Positions 13,823 through 21,909 of a stretch of 64,000 bases of DNA are shown here, in pieces. Source of the DNA: Agromyces cerinus subsp. cerinus. Lineage in GTDB: Bacteria; Actinomycetota; Actinomycetes; Actinomycetales; Microbacteriaceae. The number at the start of each line of letters is the position of its first letter. The stretch's first letter is position 1. Position numbers and translations under genes: made by a program. The notes below the pieces were generated by a model. It did not search any database and had not been told where the DNA came from. It was given only the letters and a program-made list of their open reading frames with translations. Where the stretch lies: assembly GCF_900142065.1 (NCBI RefSeq), contig NZ_FSRJ01000004.1:1-64000 (forward strand), written 5' to 3'.

Positions 13823-14863
13823 CTAGACCACCATTCCGAACTGCTGGGAGAAGCGGATGTCTCCCTCGACCATTTCGCGCATGTCCTGCACGTCGTTGCG
13901 GAGCATGAGCCCCCGTTCGATGCCCATGCCGAACGCGAACCCGGTATAGACCTCGGGGTCGATTCCGGCCGCCTTCAGCACGTTGGGGTGCATCATGCCG
14001 CAGCCGCCCCACTCGATCCAGCGCGCGCCGCCCTTGAAGGTCGGGTGCCAGAAGTCGAGCTCGGCCGACGGCTCGGTGAAGGGGAAGAAGCTCGGGCGCA
14101 GCCGGATCTTCGCCTCGTCGCCGAAGATCGACTTCACGAAGTGGTCGAGGGTGCCTTTGAGGTGCGCCATCGTGAGGCCCTTGTCGACGGCGACGCCCTC
14201 GAACTGCATGAAGACGGGCAGGTGCGTGGCGTCGAACTCGTCGGTGCGGTACACGCGTCCGGGAGCGAGCACGTAGAGCGGCAGCTCGCGCTCGAGCATC
14301 GAGCGGATCTGCACGGGACTCGTGTGCGTGCGCAGCACGAGGTGCGACTCGGGCGGGTCGACGAAGAAGGTGTCCTGCATGGCACGCGCAGGGTGGTCGG
14401 CGTCGAAGTTCAGCGCGTCGAAGTTGAACCACTCGCTCTCGACCTCGGGCCCCTCGGCGACCTCCCAGCCCATGCCGGTGAAGACGTCGCACACGCGGTC
14501 TTGCAGCAGTGAGAGCGGATGCCGCGCGCCGGCCCGGTACCGCGAGGCGAGCGCCGTGACGTCCACCGTCTCGGCCGCGAGCTGCTCGGCGGCCTCGGCC
14601 TCGAGGATCTCGGCCTCGCGGGCGGTGAACGCCTGGTTCACACGGCCGCGCGCGCCGCCGACGAGCTTGCCGAGTGCGGCCTTCTGCTCGTTCGGGACGT
14701 TGCGGAGTTCTGCGTTCAGGAGCGCGAGGGCGGACTTGTCGCCGGTGTGCTCGGTGCGGACCTGCTTCAGCGCGGCGGAGTCGCCGGCCGACGCGATGGC
14801 CGCGAGGGCTGCGTCGACCGCCGTCTGGACGGCGCTCTCGGTGATTTCACGGGGCTCGGACAC
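13823..14863 (-). CDS. pheS: Phenylalanyl-tRNA synthetase alpha subunit
   Basis: The 346-residue catalytic subunit has an N-terminal coiled-coil (about 1-90) and class II motifs: the HPLSLLQDRV region, LAPGRVYRTDEFDATH (motif 2 area) and GFAFGMGIERGLML (motif 3). The start is GTG, and TAGACT lies 8 nt upstream with no Shine-Dalgarno sequence, so the message is probably nearly leaderless. The phenylalanine pocket region FTGMG and FSQQFG are intact. Confidence 0.97.
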   Translation of the reverse strand: MSEPREITESAVQTAVDAALAAIASAGDSAALKQVRTEHTGDKSALALLNAELRNVPNEQKAALGKLVGGARGRVNQAFTAREAEILEAEAAEQLAAETVDVTALASRYRAGARHPLSLLQDRVCDVFTGMGWEVAEGPEVESEWFNFDALNFDADHPARAMQDTFFVDPPESHLVLRTHTSPVQIRSMLERELPLYVLAPGRVYRTDEFDATHLPVFMQFEGVAVDKGLTMAHLKGTLDHFVKSIFGDEAKIRLRPSFFPFTEPSAELDFWHPTFKGGARWIEWGGCGMMHPNVLKAAGIDPEVYTGFAFGMGIERGLMLRNDVQDMREMVEGDIRFSQQFGMVV

Positions 14864-14871
14864 GAGAGTCG

Positions 14872-14877
14872 AGTCTA
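14872..14877 (-). promoter_or_regulatory. pheST -10 element (near-leaderless)
   Basis: TAGACT on the minus strand lies 8 nt before the pheS GTG, within the 24-nt gap after gluD. No -35 match is evident. The spacing places the transcription start at or next to the GTG. Confidence 0.5.
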
Positions 14878-14887
14878 GTCGTGATGA

Positions 14888-15811
14888 TTAGCGCGGGCTG
14901 TTGTCTTCGGACTTGCGCGCTGCGGCCGTCGCCTCGGCCATGAGGATCGCCTGGTTCGGATTGTCAGGGTCGAGCCTCGCGCCGCTCGACTTCGACGCCG
15001 TGCGCTTGGAGAGCCAGCGTGCGAACCACGACAGCGAGAGGTTCATGATCAGGTAGAGCACGAGCGTCACGACGAACAGCGAGAACAGGTACCGGTTGCC
15101 GTAGAAGCTGGCGAGGTAGTTCATGTTGACGCGCAGCAGTTCGGTGTATCCGACGATGAACCCGAGCGAGGTGTCCTTCAGGAGCACCACGAGCTGGGCG
15201 ACGATGATCGGCAGCATCTGGCGGAACGCCTGCGGGAACTCCACGAGCATCTTCGACTGCAGCGGCCGCATGCCGAGGCTGAGGCCGGCTTCGCGCTGCC
15301 CGCGGGGAAGCGCGGCGAGGCCGGCACGCAGTGCCTCGCCGATGATGGCGCCGTTGTAGAGGCTGAGCGCGATGACCACGGCCCAGAACGAACCGGTGTC
15401 GAGCACGAGCAGGATGAACAGCATCATGAGCAGCACCGGCATGCCGCGCAGGAACTCGAGCACGACCGAGGTGGGCACGCGGATCCAGGCATGCTCGGAG
15501 CTGCGCAGCAACGAGAACAGCACGCCGATCGCGATTGCGAAGACCGCCGCCGTGAGGGCCGCCCGCAGGGTGCCGAGCACGCCGTCGAAGATGATGAACT
15601 GCCAGACCTCGGGGTCGGCGAAGATGTTCCAGCGGCTCGCGTCGAAGAAGCCGGGCAGGATGATGCCGCCGCTCTCGCGGGGTTGCGCGAGGGTCCAGAC
15701 CATCCAGGCGAGACCGCCGACGATCACGACACCCGTGACGATCGACGAGATCAGCGAAGCACGACGAGCCTTCGGACCGGGAGCGTCGAAGAGGACCGAT
15801 GAGTGGCTCAT
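14888..15811 (-). CDS. gluD: Glutamate-type ABC transporter permease D
   Basis: A 307-residue inner-membrane permease of the polar amino-acid (HisMQ) family. It has an N-terminal helix near residues 22-44 and about five helices in the conserved domain. The EAA loop is visible around ALRAGLAALPRGQREAGLSLGM. The ATG overlaps the gluC stop (ATGA), which decides the start; an upstream ATG adds five residues inside gluC. It forms the membrane channel with GluC and is the last gene of the operon. Confidence 0.9.
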   Translation of the reverse strand: MSHSSVLFDAPGPKARRASLISSIVTGVVIVGGLAWMVWTLAQPRESGGIILPGFFDASRWNIFADPEVWQFIIFDGVLGTLRAALTAAVFAIAIGVLFSLLRSSEHAWIRVPTSVVLEFLRGMPVLLMMLFILLVLDTGSFWAVVIALSLYNGAIIGEALRAGLAALPRGQREAGLSLGMRPLQSKMLVEFPQAFRQMLPIIVAQLVVLLKDTSLGFIVGYTELLRVNMNYLASFYGNRYLFSLFVVTLVLYLIMNLSLSWFARWLSKRTASKSSGARLDPDNPNQAILMAEATAAARKSEDNSPR

Positions 15812-16455
15812 CGCTGCACCACCCACTTGCGTTCGAGACGGCCGGCCAGGATGCCGAGCGGCACCGTCACCAGGAGATAGAGGGTCGCAGCGGCCAGCAG
15901 GATCGCGATGACCGCGTCGCCGTTCGCGTTCGCGATCTCGCGGGTCGCGGCGAAGAGTTCGAAGACGAAGAAGCCGCCGGCGACCGAGGTGTTCTTCGTC
16001 AGGGCGATGAAGACATTGATGAGCGGCGGGATCGTCATGCGGAACGCCTGCGGCATCACCACGAGACTGACCGTCTGCGTGAAGCCGAGCCCGACGCTGC
16101 GTGCGGCCTCGGCCTGCCCGAGCGGCACGCCGTTGATGCCCGAGCGGAGGGCTTCGGCCACGAACGGCGAGGTGTAGACGGCGAGACCGATCATCGCCGC
16201 GGTCACGTAGTCGAGGCGCGAGCCGAGGTACGGCAGGATGATCGCGCAGAAGAGGAGCACGAGCGTGAGCGGAGTGTTGCGCACGAGCTCCGTGTAGACC
16301 GTCGCGAAAGCCCGCAGCGACCCGATCGGAGAGATGCGCATCGCCGCGACGATCGTGCCGAGGATGAGGGCCGCGACGCCGCTCACCACGAGCAGCAGCA
16401 GGGTCATCCTGAAGCCCTCGAGGTAAATCGGCAGGTTCTCGATGACGGCGTCCAC
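15808..16455 (-). CDS. gluC: Glutamate-type ABC transporter permease C
   Basis: The 215-residue permease is the second membrane subunit of the amino-acid uptake system. Five hydrophobic segments and the EAA loop ALRSGINGVPLGQAEAARSVGLG (about 107-129) fit the HisMQ family, as does the VYTELVRNTPLTLVLLF segment. It is preceded by an unusually strong hairpin after gluB, and its stop overlaps gluD. Confidence 0.9.
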   Translation of the reverse strand: MDAVIENLPIYLEGFRMTLLLLVVSGVAALILGTIVAAMRISPIGSLRAFATVYTELVRNTPLTLVLLFCAIILPYLGSRLDYVTAAMIGLAVYTSPFVAEALRSGINGVPLGQAEAARSVGLGFTQTVSLVVMPQAFRMTIPPLINVFIALTKNTSVAGGFFVFELFAATREIANANGDAVIAILLAAATLYLLVTVPLGILAGRLERKWVVQR

Positions 16456-16484
16456 GCGTCTCCGTTCCGGTCAGTGGGGGTGGG

Positions 16485-16517
16485 ACGAGTCCCGGGCGGT
16501 CTCCGCCCGGGACTCGT
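16485..16517 (-). promoter_or_regulatory. Strong intergenic hairpin between gluB and gluC
   Basis: ACGAGTCCCGGGCGG (16485-16499) pairs perfectly with 16503-16517 around a 3-nt TCT loop: a 15-bp stem just after the gluB stop. Such structures after binding-protein genes often cause partial termination or protect the upstream mRNA end, giving more binding protein than permease. There is no U-tract, so I infer mRNA stabilisation or attenuation rather than full termination. Confidence 0.75.
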
Positions 16518-16522
16518 TCCGA

Positions 16523-17383
16523 TCAGTAGCGGTCGACAGCCGGCGGGTCGACGTACGGCAGCACGGCTCCGGCGGTGGAGTTCCACGCCTCCTCGTAGCG
16601 ACCGTCTTCGTAGGCCTCTTCGAGCACGTCGTTGATCCACATGCGGAAGTCGGTGTCGTCGAGCGCGAGGCCGATGCCGTAGGGCTCTTCGGTGAAGGGC
16701 TCGCCGACGACCTTGAACTCGCCCTCGTTCTGGGCCGCGAGGCCGGCGAGGATCACGTTGTCGGTCGACACCGCGACGACCTGGCCGCTGCGGAGCGGCT
16801 CGAGGCAGTTGCTGTACGTGTCGGTCTCGATGACCTCGGCGCCGAGCTCCTTCAGGTTGGCCGCAGGCGTGGAGCCGGTGACCGAGCACACGGGCTGGCC
16901 GACGAGATCTTCTTCGCTCGTGATGTCGTCGTTGTCGGCGAGCACGAGGATCGACTGACCGGCCATGTAGTACGGACCGGCGAAGGAGACGACCTCCTTG
17001 CGCTTGTCGTTGATCGTGTACGTCGCGACCACGATGTCGACGTCGCCGTTCTCGATGAACGGTTCACGGTTCGCCGAGACCGCCTCGGTCCAGGTGATGT
17101 TCTCCTCGTCGATGCCGAGTTCGCTCGCGATGATCTTCGCGATCTCGACGTCGAAGCCCTCGGGGTCGCCCGACGGCCCCTTCAGGCCGAAGAGCGGCTG
17201 GTCGAACTTCGTGCCGACGGTGATCTTGCCGGCCTCGGAGAGCTTCGCCATGGTGGTTCCGGCTTCGAAGGTGGGCGCCGGTTCAGCCGAGGGCTCCTCC
17301 GTTCCGCCGTCGCCGGCGCAGCCGGCCAGCGCGAGCGCCGACACTGCTGCCGCCGCGACGAGTGCCATTCTCATGCGTTTCAT
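16523..17383 (-). CDS. gluB: Glutamate-type extracellular solute-binding lipoprotein
   Basis: A 286-residue solute-binding protein with a lipoprotein signal peptide: positive MKRMRM, hydrophobic core, and a lipobox ending at C22 (LALAGC). The mature part is a type 3 amino-acid-binding fold. Marker segments include ITVGTKFDQPLFGLKG, GFDVEIAKIIASELG and VVATYTINDKRKEVVSFAGPYYMAGQSI. It is anchored outside the membrane and delivers ligand to GluCD. Glutamate is inferred from operon layout and similarity; other acidic amino acids are possible. Confidence 0.9.
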   Translation of the reverse strand: MKRMRMALVAAAAVSALALAGCAGDGGTEEPSAEPAPTFEAGTTMAKLSEAGKITVGTKFDQPLFGLKGPSGDPEGFDVEIAKIIASELGIDEENITWTEAVSANREPFIENGDVDIVVATYTINDKRKEVVSFAGPYYMAGQSILVLADNDDITSEEDLVGQPVCSVTGSTPAANLKELGAEVIETDTYSNCLEPLRSGQVVAVSTDNVILAGLAAQNEGEFKVVGEPFTEEPYGIGLALDDTDFRMWINDVLEEAYEDGRYEEAWNSTAGAVLPYVDPPAVDRY

Positions 17384-17439
17384 GTCTCTGCCTCTTCTCC
17401 TGTGTGATGGTTCCTCGCCGACCGCGTCGGCGCAGGTCT

Positions 17440-18228
17440 CTAGTGCTCGAGGATCTTCGAGAGGAAGTCCTTCGCACGGTCGGACTGCGGGTTGTCGAAG
17501 AACTCGGCGGGCGTCGCCTCTTCGACGATCTTCCCGTCGGCCATGAACAGCACCCGGTCGGCGGCCTTCCGGGCGAAGCCCATCTCGTGCGTGACGACGA
17601 TCATGGTCATGCCGTCTTTGGCCAGGCCGATCATCACGTCGAGCACCTCGTTGATCATCTCGGGGTCGAGCGCGCTCGTCGGCTCGTCCATGAGGATGAG
17701 TTTGGGGTTCATCGCGAGCGAACGCGCGATGGCGACGCGCTGCTGCTGACCGCCCGAGAGCTGGGCCGGGAGCTTCTTCGCCTGGTTCGCGACGCCGACG
17801 CGCTCGAGCAGCTCCATCGCCTTCGCCTCGGCGTCTTTGCGCGACATCCGCTTGACCCTGATCGGCGCGAGCGTCACGTTCTCGAGCACCGTCTTGTGCG
17901 CGAAGAGGTTGAACGACTGGAACACCATGCCGACGTCGGCACGCAGCTTCGCGAGCGCGGCACCCTCTTCGGGCAGCGCCACGCCGTCGATGGCGATCGA
18001 GCCCGAGTCGATGGTCTCGAGGCGGTTGATCGCACGGCAGAGCGTCGACTTGCCCGAACCGCTCGGACCGATGACGACGACGACCTCGCCGCGGTTCACG
18101 ACGGTGTTGATGTCGTTGAGCACGTGCAGCTCGCCGTAGTGCTTGTCGACGTGGTCGATGACCACGAGCGGCTCACCGCGACGCACCGAGATGTTCGAGG
18201 TCGGCGGGGCAGGCTGCGTTGGCTCCAT
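17440..18228 (-). CDS. gluA: Glutamate-type ABC transporter ATPase
   Basis: The 262-residue ATPase powers the GluBCD importer. Walker [10 protein letters not shown] is near residues 54-62, the ABC signature LSGGQQQR near 160, and Walker [15 protein letters not shown] near 181-194. It is first in gluABCD, the order known in Corynebacterium. The start codon is preceded by TAACTT and a 7-nt spacer with no clear ribosome site apart from a G run. A 56-nt gap separates it from gluB. Confidence 0.93.
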   Translation of the reverse strand: MEPTQPAPPTSNISVRRGEPLVVIDHVDKHYGELHVLNDINTVVNRGEVVVVIGPSGSGKSTLCRAINRLETIDSGSIAIDGVALPEEGAALAKLRADVGMVFQSFNLFAHKTVLENVTLAPIRVKRMSRKDAEAKAMELLERVGVANQAKKLPAQLSGGQQQRVAIARSLAMNPKLILMDEPTSALDPEMINEVLDVMIGLAKDGMTMIVVTHEMGFARKAADRVLFMADGKIVEEATPAEFFDNPQSDRAKDFLSKILEH

Positions 18229-18235
18229 ACCCCCA

Positions 18236-18241
18236 AAGTTA
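18236..18241 (-). promoter_or_regulatory. gluA -10 element (leaderless)
   Basis: TAACTT on the minus strand is followed by TGGGGGT and the gluA ATG, a 7-nt spacing. This puts the predicted transcription start at the start codon. Confidence 0.5.
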
Positions 18242-18284
18242 GGGCCAGCGACGGCCCAGCGACACGGAGTGCGGCAGTGGTTAC

Positions 18285-19097
18285 CTAACCGTGATCAGCG
18301 GTGCGCTGCGCGAAGGCGCTCTCGTACAGGCAGACGGATGCCGCGGTCGCGAGGTTCATCGACTCGGCGTGCCCGTAGATCGGCACGGTGACCACGCGAT
18401 CGGCGAGCTCGAGCTGTTCGTCGGGCAGGCCTCTGGCCTCGTTGCCGAACACCCAGGCGGTCGGCCCGGCGAGCACCCCGTCGTTGCGGGCGGAGAGCAG
18501 GTCGTCGCCCTTCACATCGGCGGCGAGCACCGTGAGGCCCGCGGCCCGTGCCCGCACGAGTACGTCGGCGAGTTCGGCGCCGATGGCGACGGGCAGGTGG
18601 AAGATCGACCCCGTCGAGGAGCGGACGACCTTCGGGTTGTAGAGGTCGACCGTGCGCCCCGTGAAGATGACGGCGTCGGCGCCCGCAGCGTCGGCCGCGC
18701 GCACGATCGTGCCGGCGTTGCCCGGATCGCGCACCTCTTCGAGAATGGCGACGAGCTTCGGCTTGGCCGCGAAGACGTCTTTCACCGCGGTCGGGAACTG
18801 GCGGCAGACGGCCACGAACCCCTGCGGCGTCACGGTGTCGGCCATCGAGTCGAGCACCTCTTCGGTGACGAACTCGATCTCGACCTCCGCCGAGGCCGCG
18901 GCCTCGGCGAGTTCGGGGTAGCGCTCGAGCGCGGTCGGCGTGGCGAACAGCTCGATGACGAGTTCGGACCGGAAGGTCAGCGCCTCGGCCACCGCCTGGG
19001 GGCCTTCGAGCAGGAACATGCCGCTCTCGACACGTGCGGCCTTGCGGGCGAGCTTCGCCACTGCGCGCACGCGGGGCGATCGGGGATTCTCGAGCAT
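18285..19097 (-). CDS. TrmH/SpoU-family rRNA 2'-O-methyltransferase
   Basis: The 270-residue protein has an N-terminal substrate-binding domain (about 1-100) and a C-terminal SPOUT domain. The SPOUT knot motifs are visible: [23 protein letters not shown] (motif 1), [11 protein letters not shown] (motif 2) and [18 protein letters not shown] (motif 3). It probably methylates a ribose in 23S rRNA; the exact site cannot be inferred. TAGAAT with a 6-nt spacer precedes the ATG, pointing to a leaderless message. It follows infC-rpmI-rplT, as in many actinobacteria. Confidence 0.9.
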   Translation of the reverse strand: MLENPRSPRVRAVAKLARKAARVESGMFLLEGPQAVAEALTFRSELVIELFATPTALERYPELAEAAASAEVEIEFVTEEVLDSMADTVTPQGFVAVCRQFPTAVKDVFAAKPKLVAILEEVRDPGNAGTIVRAADAAGADAVIFTGRTVDLYNPKVVRSSTGSIFHLPVAIGAELADVLVRARAAGLTVLAADVKGDDLLSARNDGVLAGPTAWVFGNEARGLPDEQLELADRVVTVPIYGHAESMNLATAASVCLYESAFAQRTADHG

Positions 19098-19103
19098 GCC
19101 TTG

Positions 19104-19109
19104 ATTCTA
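19104..19109 (-). promoter_or_regulatory. -10 element of the SpoU-family gene (leaderless)
   Basis: TAGAAT on the minus strand is followed by CAAGGC and the ATG at 19097. It lies beyond the rplT terminator, so the gene probably has its own promoter. Confidence 0.55.
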
Positions 19110-19123
19110 TTGGGGGAACGCGG

Positions 19124-19170
19124 AACGGCCCGGCACTCCCTGCTGGTGCAGCAGAGGGTGCCGGGCCGTT
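19124..19170 (-). terminator. Terminator of infC-rpmI-rplT
   Basis: AACGGCCCGGCAC (19124-19136) pairs perfectly with GTGCCGGGCCGTT (19158-19170), a 13-bp stem located 20 nt beyond the rplT stop. There is no strong U-tract, as is common in high-GC actinobacteria. Confidence 0.8.
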
Positions 19171-19189
19171 CGAAGGCTGAAGTCGCTGC

Positions 19190-19576
19190 TTACGCGGCGG
19201 TCTTCGGAGCCGAGGTGTCGGCCGGGAGTGCCTTCTTGGCCGACTCGACCAGTGCGGCGAACGTCGCGGGCTCGTTGACCGCGAGGTCGGCGAGGATGCG
19301 ACGGTCGACGCCGATGCCTGCAAGGCCGAGGCCCTGGATCAGGCGGTTGTACGTGAGGCCGTTCGCACGCGACGCGGCGTTGATGCGCTGGATCCAGAGG
19401 CGACGGAAGTCGCCCTTCTTCTGGCGGCGGTCGCGGTACGCGTAGACGAGGGAGTGGGTGACCTGCTCCTTGGCCTTGCGGTAGAGACGCGAACGCTGGC
19501 CGCGGTAACCACTGGCGCGCTCGAGAATGACCCGGCGCTTCTTGTGGGCGTTGACCGCCCGCTTCACTCTTGCCAT
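19190..19576 (-). CDS. rplT: 50S ribosomal protein L20
   Basis: At 128 residues this is a full-length L20, binding 23S rRNA early in assembly. The opening [26 protein letters not shown] and [13 protein letters not shown] are diagnostic. The C-terminus carries an Ala/Pro-rich tail slightly longer than in enteric L20. It is last in infC-rpmI-rplT. In Firmicutes and Proteobacteria L20 represses this operon; no such site is evident here. Confidence 0.97.
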   Translation of the reverse strand: MARVKRAVNAHKKRRVILERASGYRGQRSRLYRKAKEQVTHSLVYAYRDRRQKKGDFRRLWIQRINAASRANGLTYNRLIQGLGLAGIGVDRRILADLAVNEPATFAALVESAKKALPADTSAPKTAA

Positions 19577-19626
19577 GACTCTGTTTCTTCCTTAATGGGC
19601 CTGAATCGGCTGTGTATGCTGCCGGC

Positions 19627-19821
19627 TCAGTGGCCGAGAAGCTTCTTGATGACCTTGGCGTCGGGGGCCGACACGACCTTGTCCTGGTTCAGACGGGCCT
19701 TGCGCTTCGAGGACTTGACCTCGAGGTTGTGGCGCATACCGGCCTGCTGCTTCTTGATCTTGCCGCTGCCGGTGATCTTGAAGCGCTTCTTGGACCCGGA
19801 GTGGGTCTTCTGCTTCGGCAT
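19627..19821 (-). CDS. rpmI: 50S ribosomal protein L35
   Basis: A 64-residue basic protein beginning [21 protein letters not shown], diagnostic of L35. An AGGAG site precedes the ATG. It sits between infC and rplT with gaps of about 50 nt on each side. Confidence 0.96.
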   Translation of the reverse strand: MPKQKTHSGSKKRFKITGSGKIKKQQAGMRHNLEVKSSKRKARLNQDKVVSAPDAKVIKKLLGH

Positions 19822-19876
19822 CTCGTATTTCTCCTTGGTTCTGCCGTCACGCGAGTGACGGACGGGGATGTTTGGC

Positions 19877-20497
<621 letters not shown>

Positions 20498-20618
20498 GCG
20501 TGTTCTCCTCTACTCAAGCTGTTTCGCTCGGTCGGGAGGCGGTTGCCGCCCGACGACGAAAGGAGAAATTCGCGCATGCGTGCACGGATTTCCACCGTAC
20601 TTTTCATGCGGCACCCTA
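20498..20618 (-). promoter_or_regulatory. infC: infC promoter/leader with hairpin and overlapping reading frame
   Basis: TAGGGT (20618-20613, minus) is the best -10 candidate and would give a leader of about 110 nt. A bulged hairpin spans 20531-20554, with GGCGG (20538-20542) pairing CCGCC (20546-20550) and GTCG/CGAC at the base. An ATG at 20607 opens a 64-codon frame that runs over the infC start and ends inside infC at 20413. It is listed as a regulatory candidate, not as a gene. Confidence 0.4.
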
Positions 20619-20713
20619 CCTACTCCCCCGTCTTGCGACGTGGGAGCGGAGTGCAATGACCCGGTAACCTTGATGAAGCGGTATGCGCGGGTGGGAGAAT
20701 CTCCACTTTCGTA

Positions 20714-20730
20714 CCGGGGTGAAGCCCCGG
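20714..20730. other. Small hairpin in the infC/DUF1844 divergent region
   Basis: CCGGGG and CCCCGG form a 6-bp stem around TGAAG, upstream of the DUF1844 gene. Function unknown. Confidence 0.4.
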
Positions 20731-20759
20731 AGCCCGAAGTAGTCTAGCAGAGGAAATCC

Positions 20760-21110
20760 GTGAACAGTAGTTCAGACGAGACCACGGTCGAGGGCGCCAC
20801 CCGCGACATCGCCGAGGTCCCCGCAGTCGAGATCATCACGACCGCCGCCGTGCACCTCATGAGCGCCGCCGCCGTGAAGGTCGGGCTGGCCGAAGACCCC
20901 GAAGAGCAGATCGACCTCGACGAGGCGCGAAAGCTCATCAACGCCCTCGCCGGGCTCATCACGGCCGGCGCCCCCGAGATCAGCGACATGCACGCGCGCT
21001 CGCTGCGCGACGGCCTGCGTTCGCTGCAACTCGCGTTCCGCGAGGCATCCGTCATCCCCGACCCGATCGGCAAGGGCCCCGGCGAGAAGTGGACCGGCCC
21101 GGTCAGCTGA
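20760..21110 (+). CDS. DUF1844 family protein
   Basis: The 116-residue protein matches the DUF1844 family: VEIITTAAVHLMSAAAVKVGLAED followed by DLDEARKLINALAGLI. This is a small, mostly helical protein of unknown function found next to infC in many actinobacteria. The start is GTG with AGAGGAAA upstream. It diverges from infC and converges on the nei gene. Confidence 0.85.
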   Translation: MNSSSDETTVEGATRDIAEVPAVEIITTAAVHLMSAAAVKVGLAEDPEEQIDLDEARKLINALAGLITAGAPEISDMHARSLRDGLRSLQLAFREASVIPDPIGKGPGEKWTGPVS

Positions 21111-21126
21111 GCCCGGCCGGGCTGAC
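21104..21126. terminator. Candidate bidirectional terminator between DUF1844 and nei
   Basis: The 12-bp perfect palindrome GCCCGGCCGGGC (21111-21122) lies within GTCAGC...GCTGAC, just past the DUF1844 stop and 11 nt before the nei stop, between convergent genes. Confidence 0.5.
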
Positions 21127-21132
21127 GGCGCG

Positions 21133-21909
21133 CTAACGCTGGCAGTTCGGGCACCACCAGGTTTCGCGCAGCTCGACGGCGTTCCGCCCGAGGCGGCCGT
21201 GCTCGATGAGCGTGCCGCAACGACGGCACGCCTCGCCGCCGCGGCCGTGGACCCAGAGTTGTCGGCCCCGATGCGTGTCGCCGGTGGTCGTGCGCACTGC
21301 ACGATCGCGGTTGGCACGGATGACGCGGCTCGCGAGCGCGACCACGGGTGCGAGTTCGACCTCGCCGACCGGCCGGGCCGGCAGGATGCCCCGGAGGAAG
21401 CACACCTCGTTGACGTAGACGTTGCCGAGCCCGGCGAGATTGCGCTGCTCGGCGAGGGCGACCGCGATCGGCGTCTCGGGCGAGCTCGCGAGCCGGCGCA
21501 CGGCCTCTTCGGCGTCCCAGTCGGGGCCGAGGAGGTCGGGGCCGAGGTGGGCGAGCCGTTCCGCCTCTTCGGCCGCGCCGAACAGTTCGAGGGTGCCGAG
21601 GTCGAAACCGACCGCCGAGGCATCCGGAACCTCGATGATCGCGCGCGCCTGCCAGGCAGGCCGTCGCCACGGCTGACCGTGGCGGAACACCCGCCACTCC
21701 CCCTCCATCTTCAGGTGCGAGTGCACGACGACCCCGCCGATGCGCATCAGGAGGTGCTTGCCTCGGCTCACGACGGAGTGCACCGGCTCGCCCGCCAGGT
21801 CCACCTCGGCGAGCGCGGGGACGCGGAAGTCGGAGCGGGTCACGCTGCGGCCGGCGAGTGCCGTGTCGAGCTGGCGGGCCGCCCGGTAGACGGTGTCACC
21901 CTCTGGCAT
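21133..21909 (-). CDS. nei: Endonuclease VIII-like DNA glycosylase/AP lyase
   Basis: A 258-residue Fpg/Nei-family enzyme that removes oxidised bases and cleaves the abasic site. The N-terminal Pro nucleophile is in MPEGDTV, and PEGDT rather than PELPE marks the Nei branch. A helix-two-turn-helix region (AEQRNLAGLGNVYVNEVCF) and a C-terminal four-Cys zinc finger (CRRCGTLI...CPNC) are present. Its start overlaps the end of lhr by 14 nt, so the two repair proteins are translationally linked. Mycobacterial lhr and nei2 are also neighbours. Confidence 0.92.
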   Translation of the reverse strand: MPEGDTVYRAARQLDTALAGRSVTRSDFRVPALAEVDLAGEPVHSVVSRGKHLLMRIGGVVVHSHLKMEGEWRVFRHGQPWRRPAWQARAIIEVPDASAVGFDLGTLELFGAAEEAERLAHLGPDLLGPDWDAEEAVRRLASSPETPIAVALAEQRNLAGLGNVYVNEVCFLRGILPARPVGEVELAPVVALASRVIRANRDRAVRTTTGDTHRGRQLWVHGRGGEACRRCGTLIEHGRLGRNAVELRETWWCPNCQR

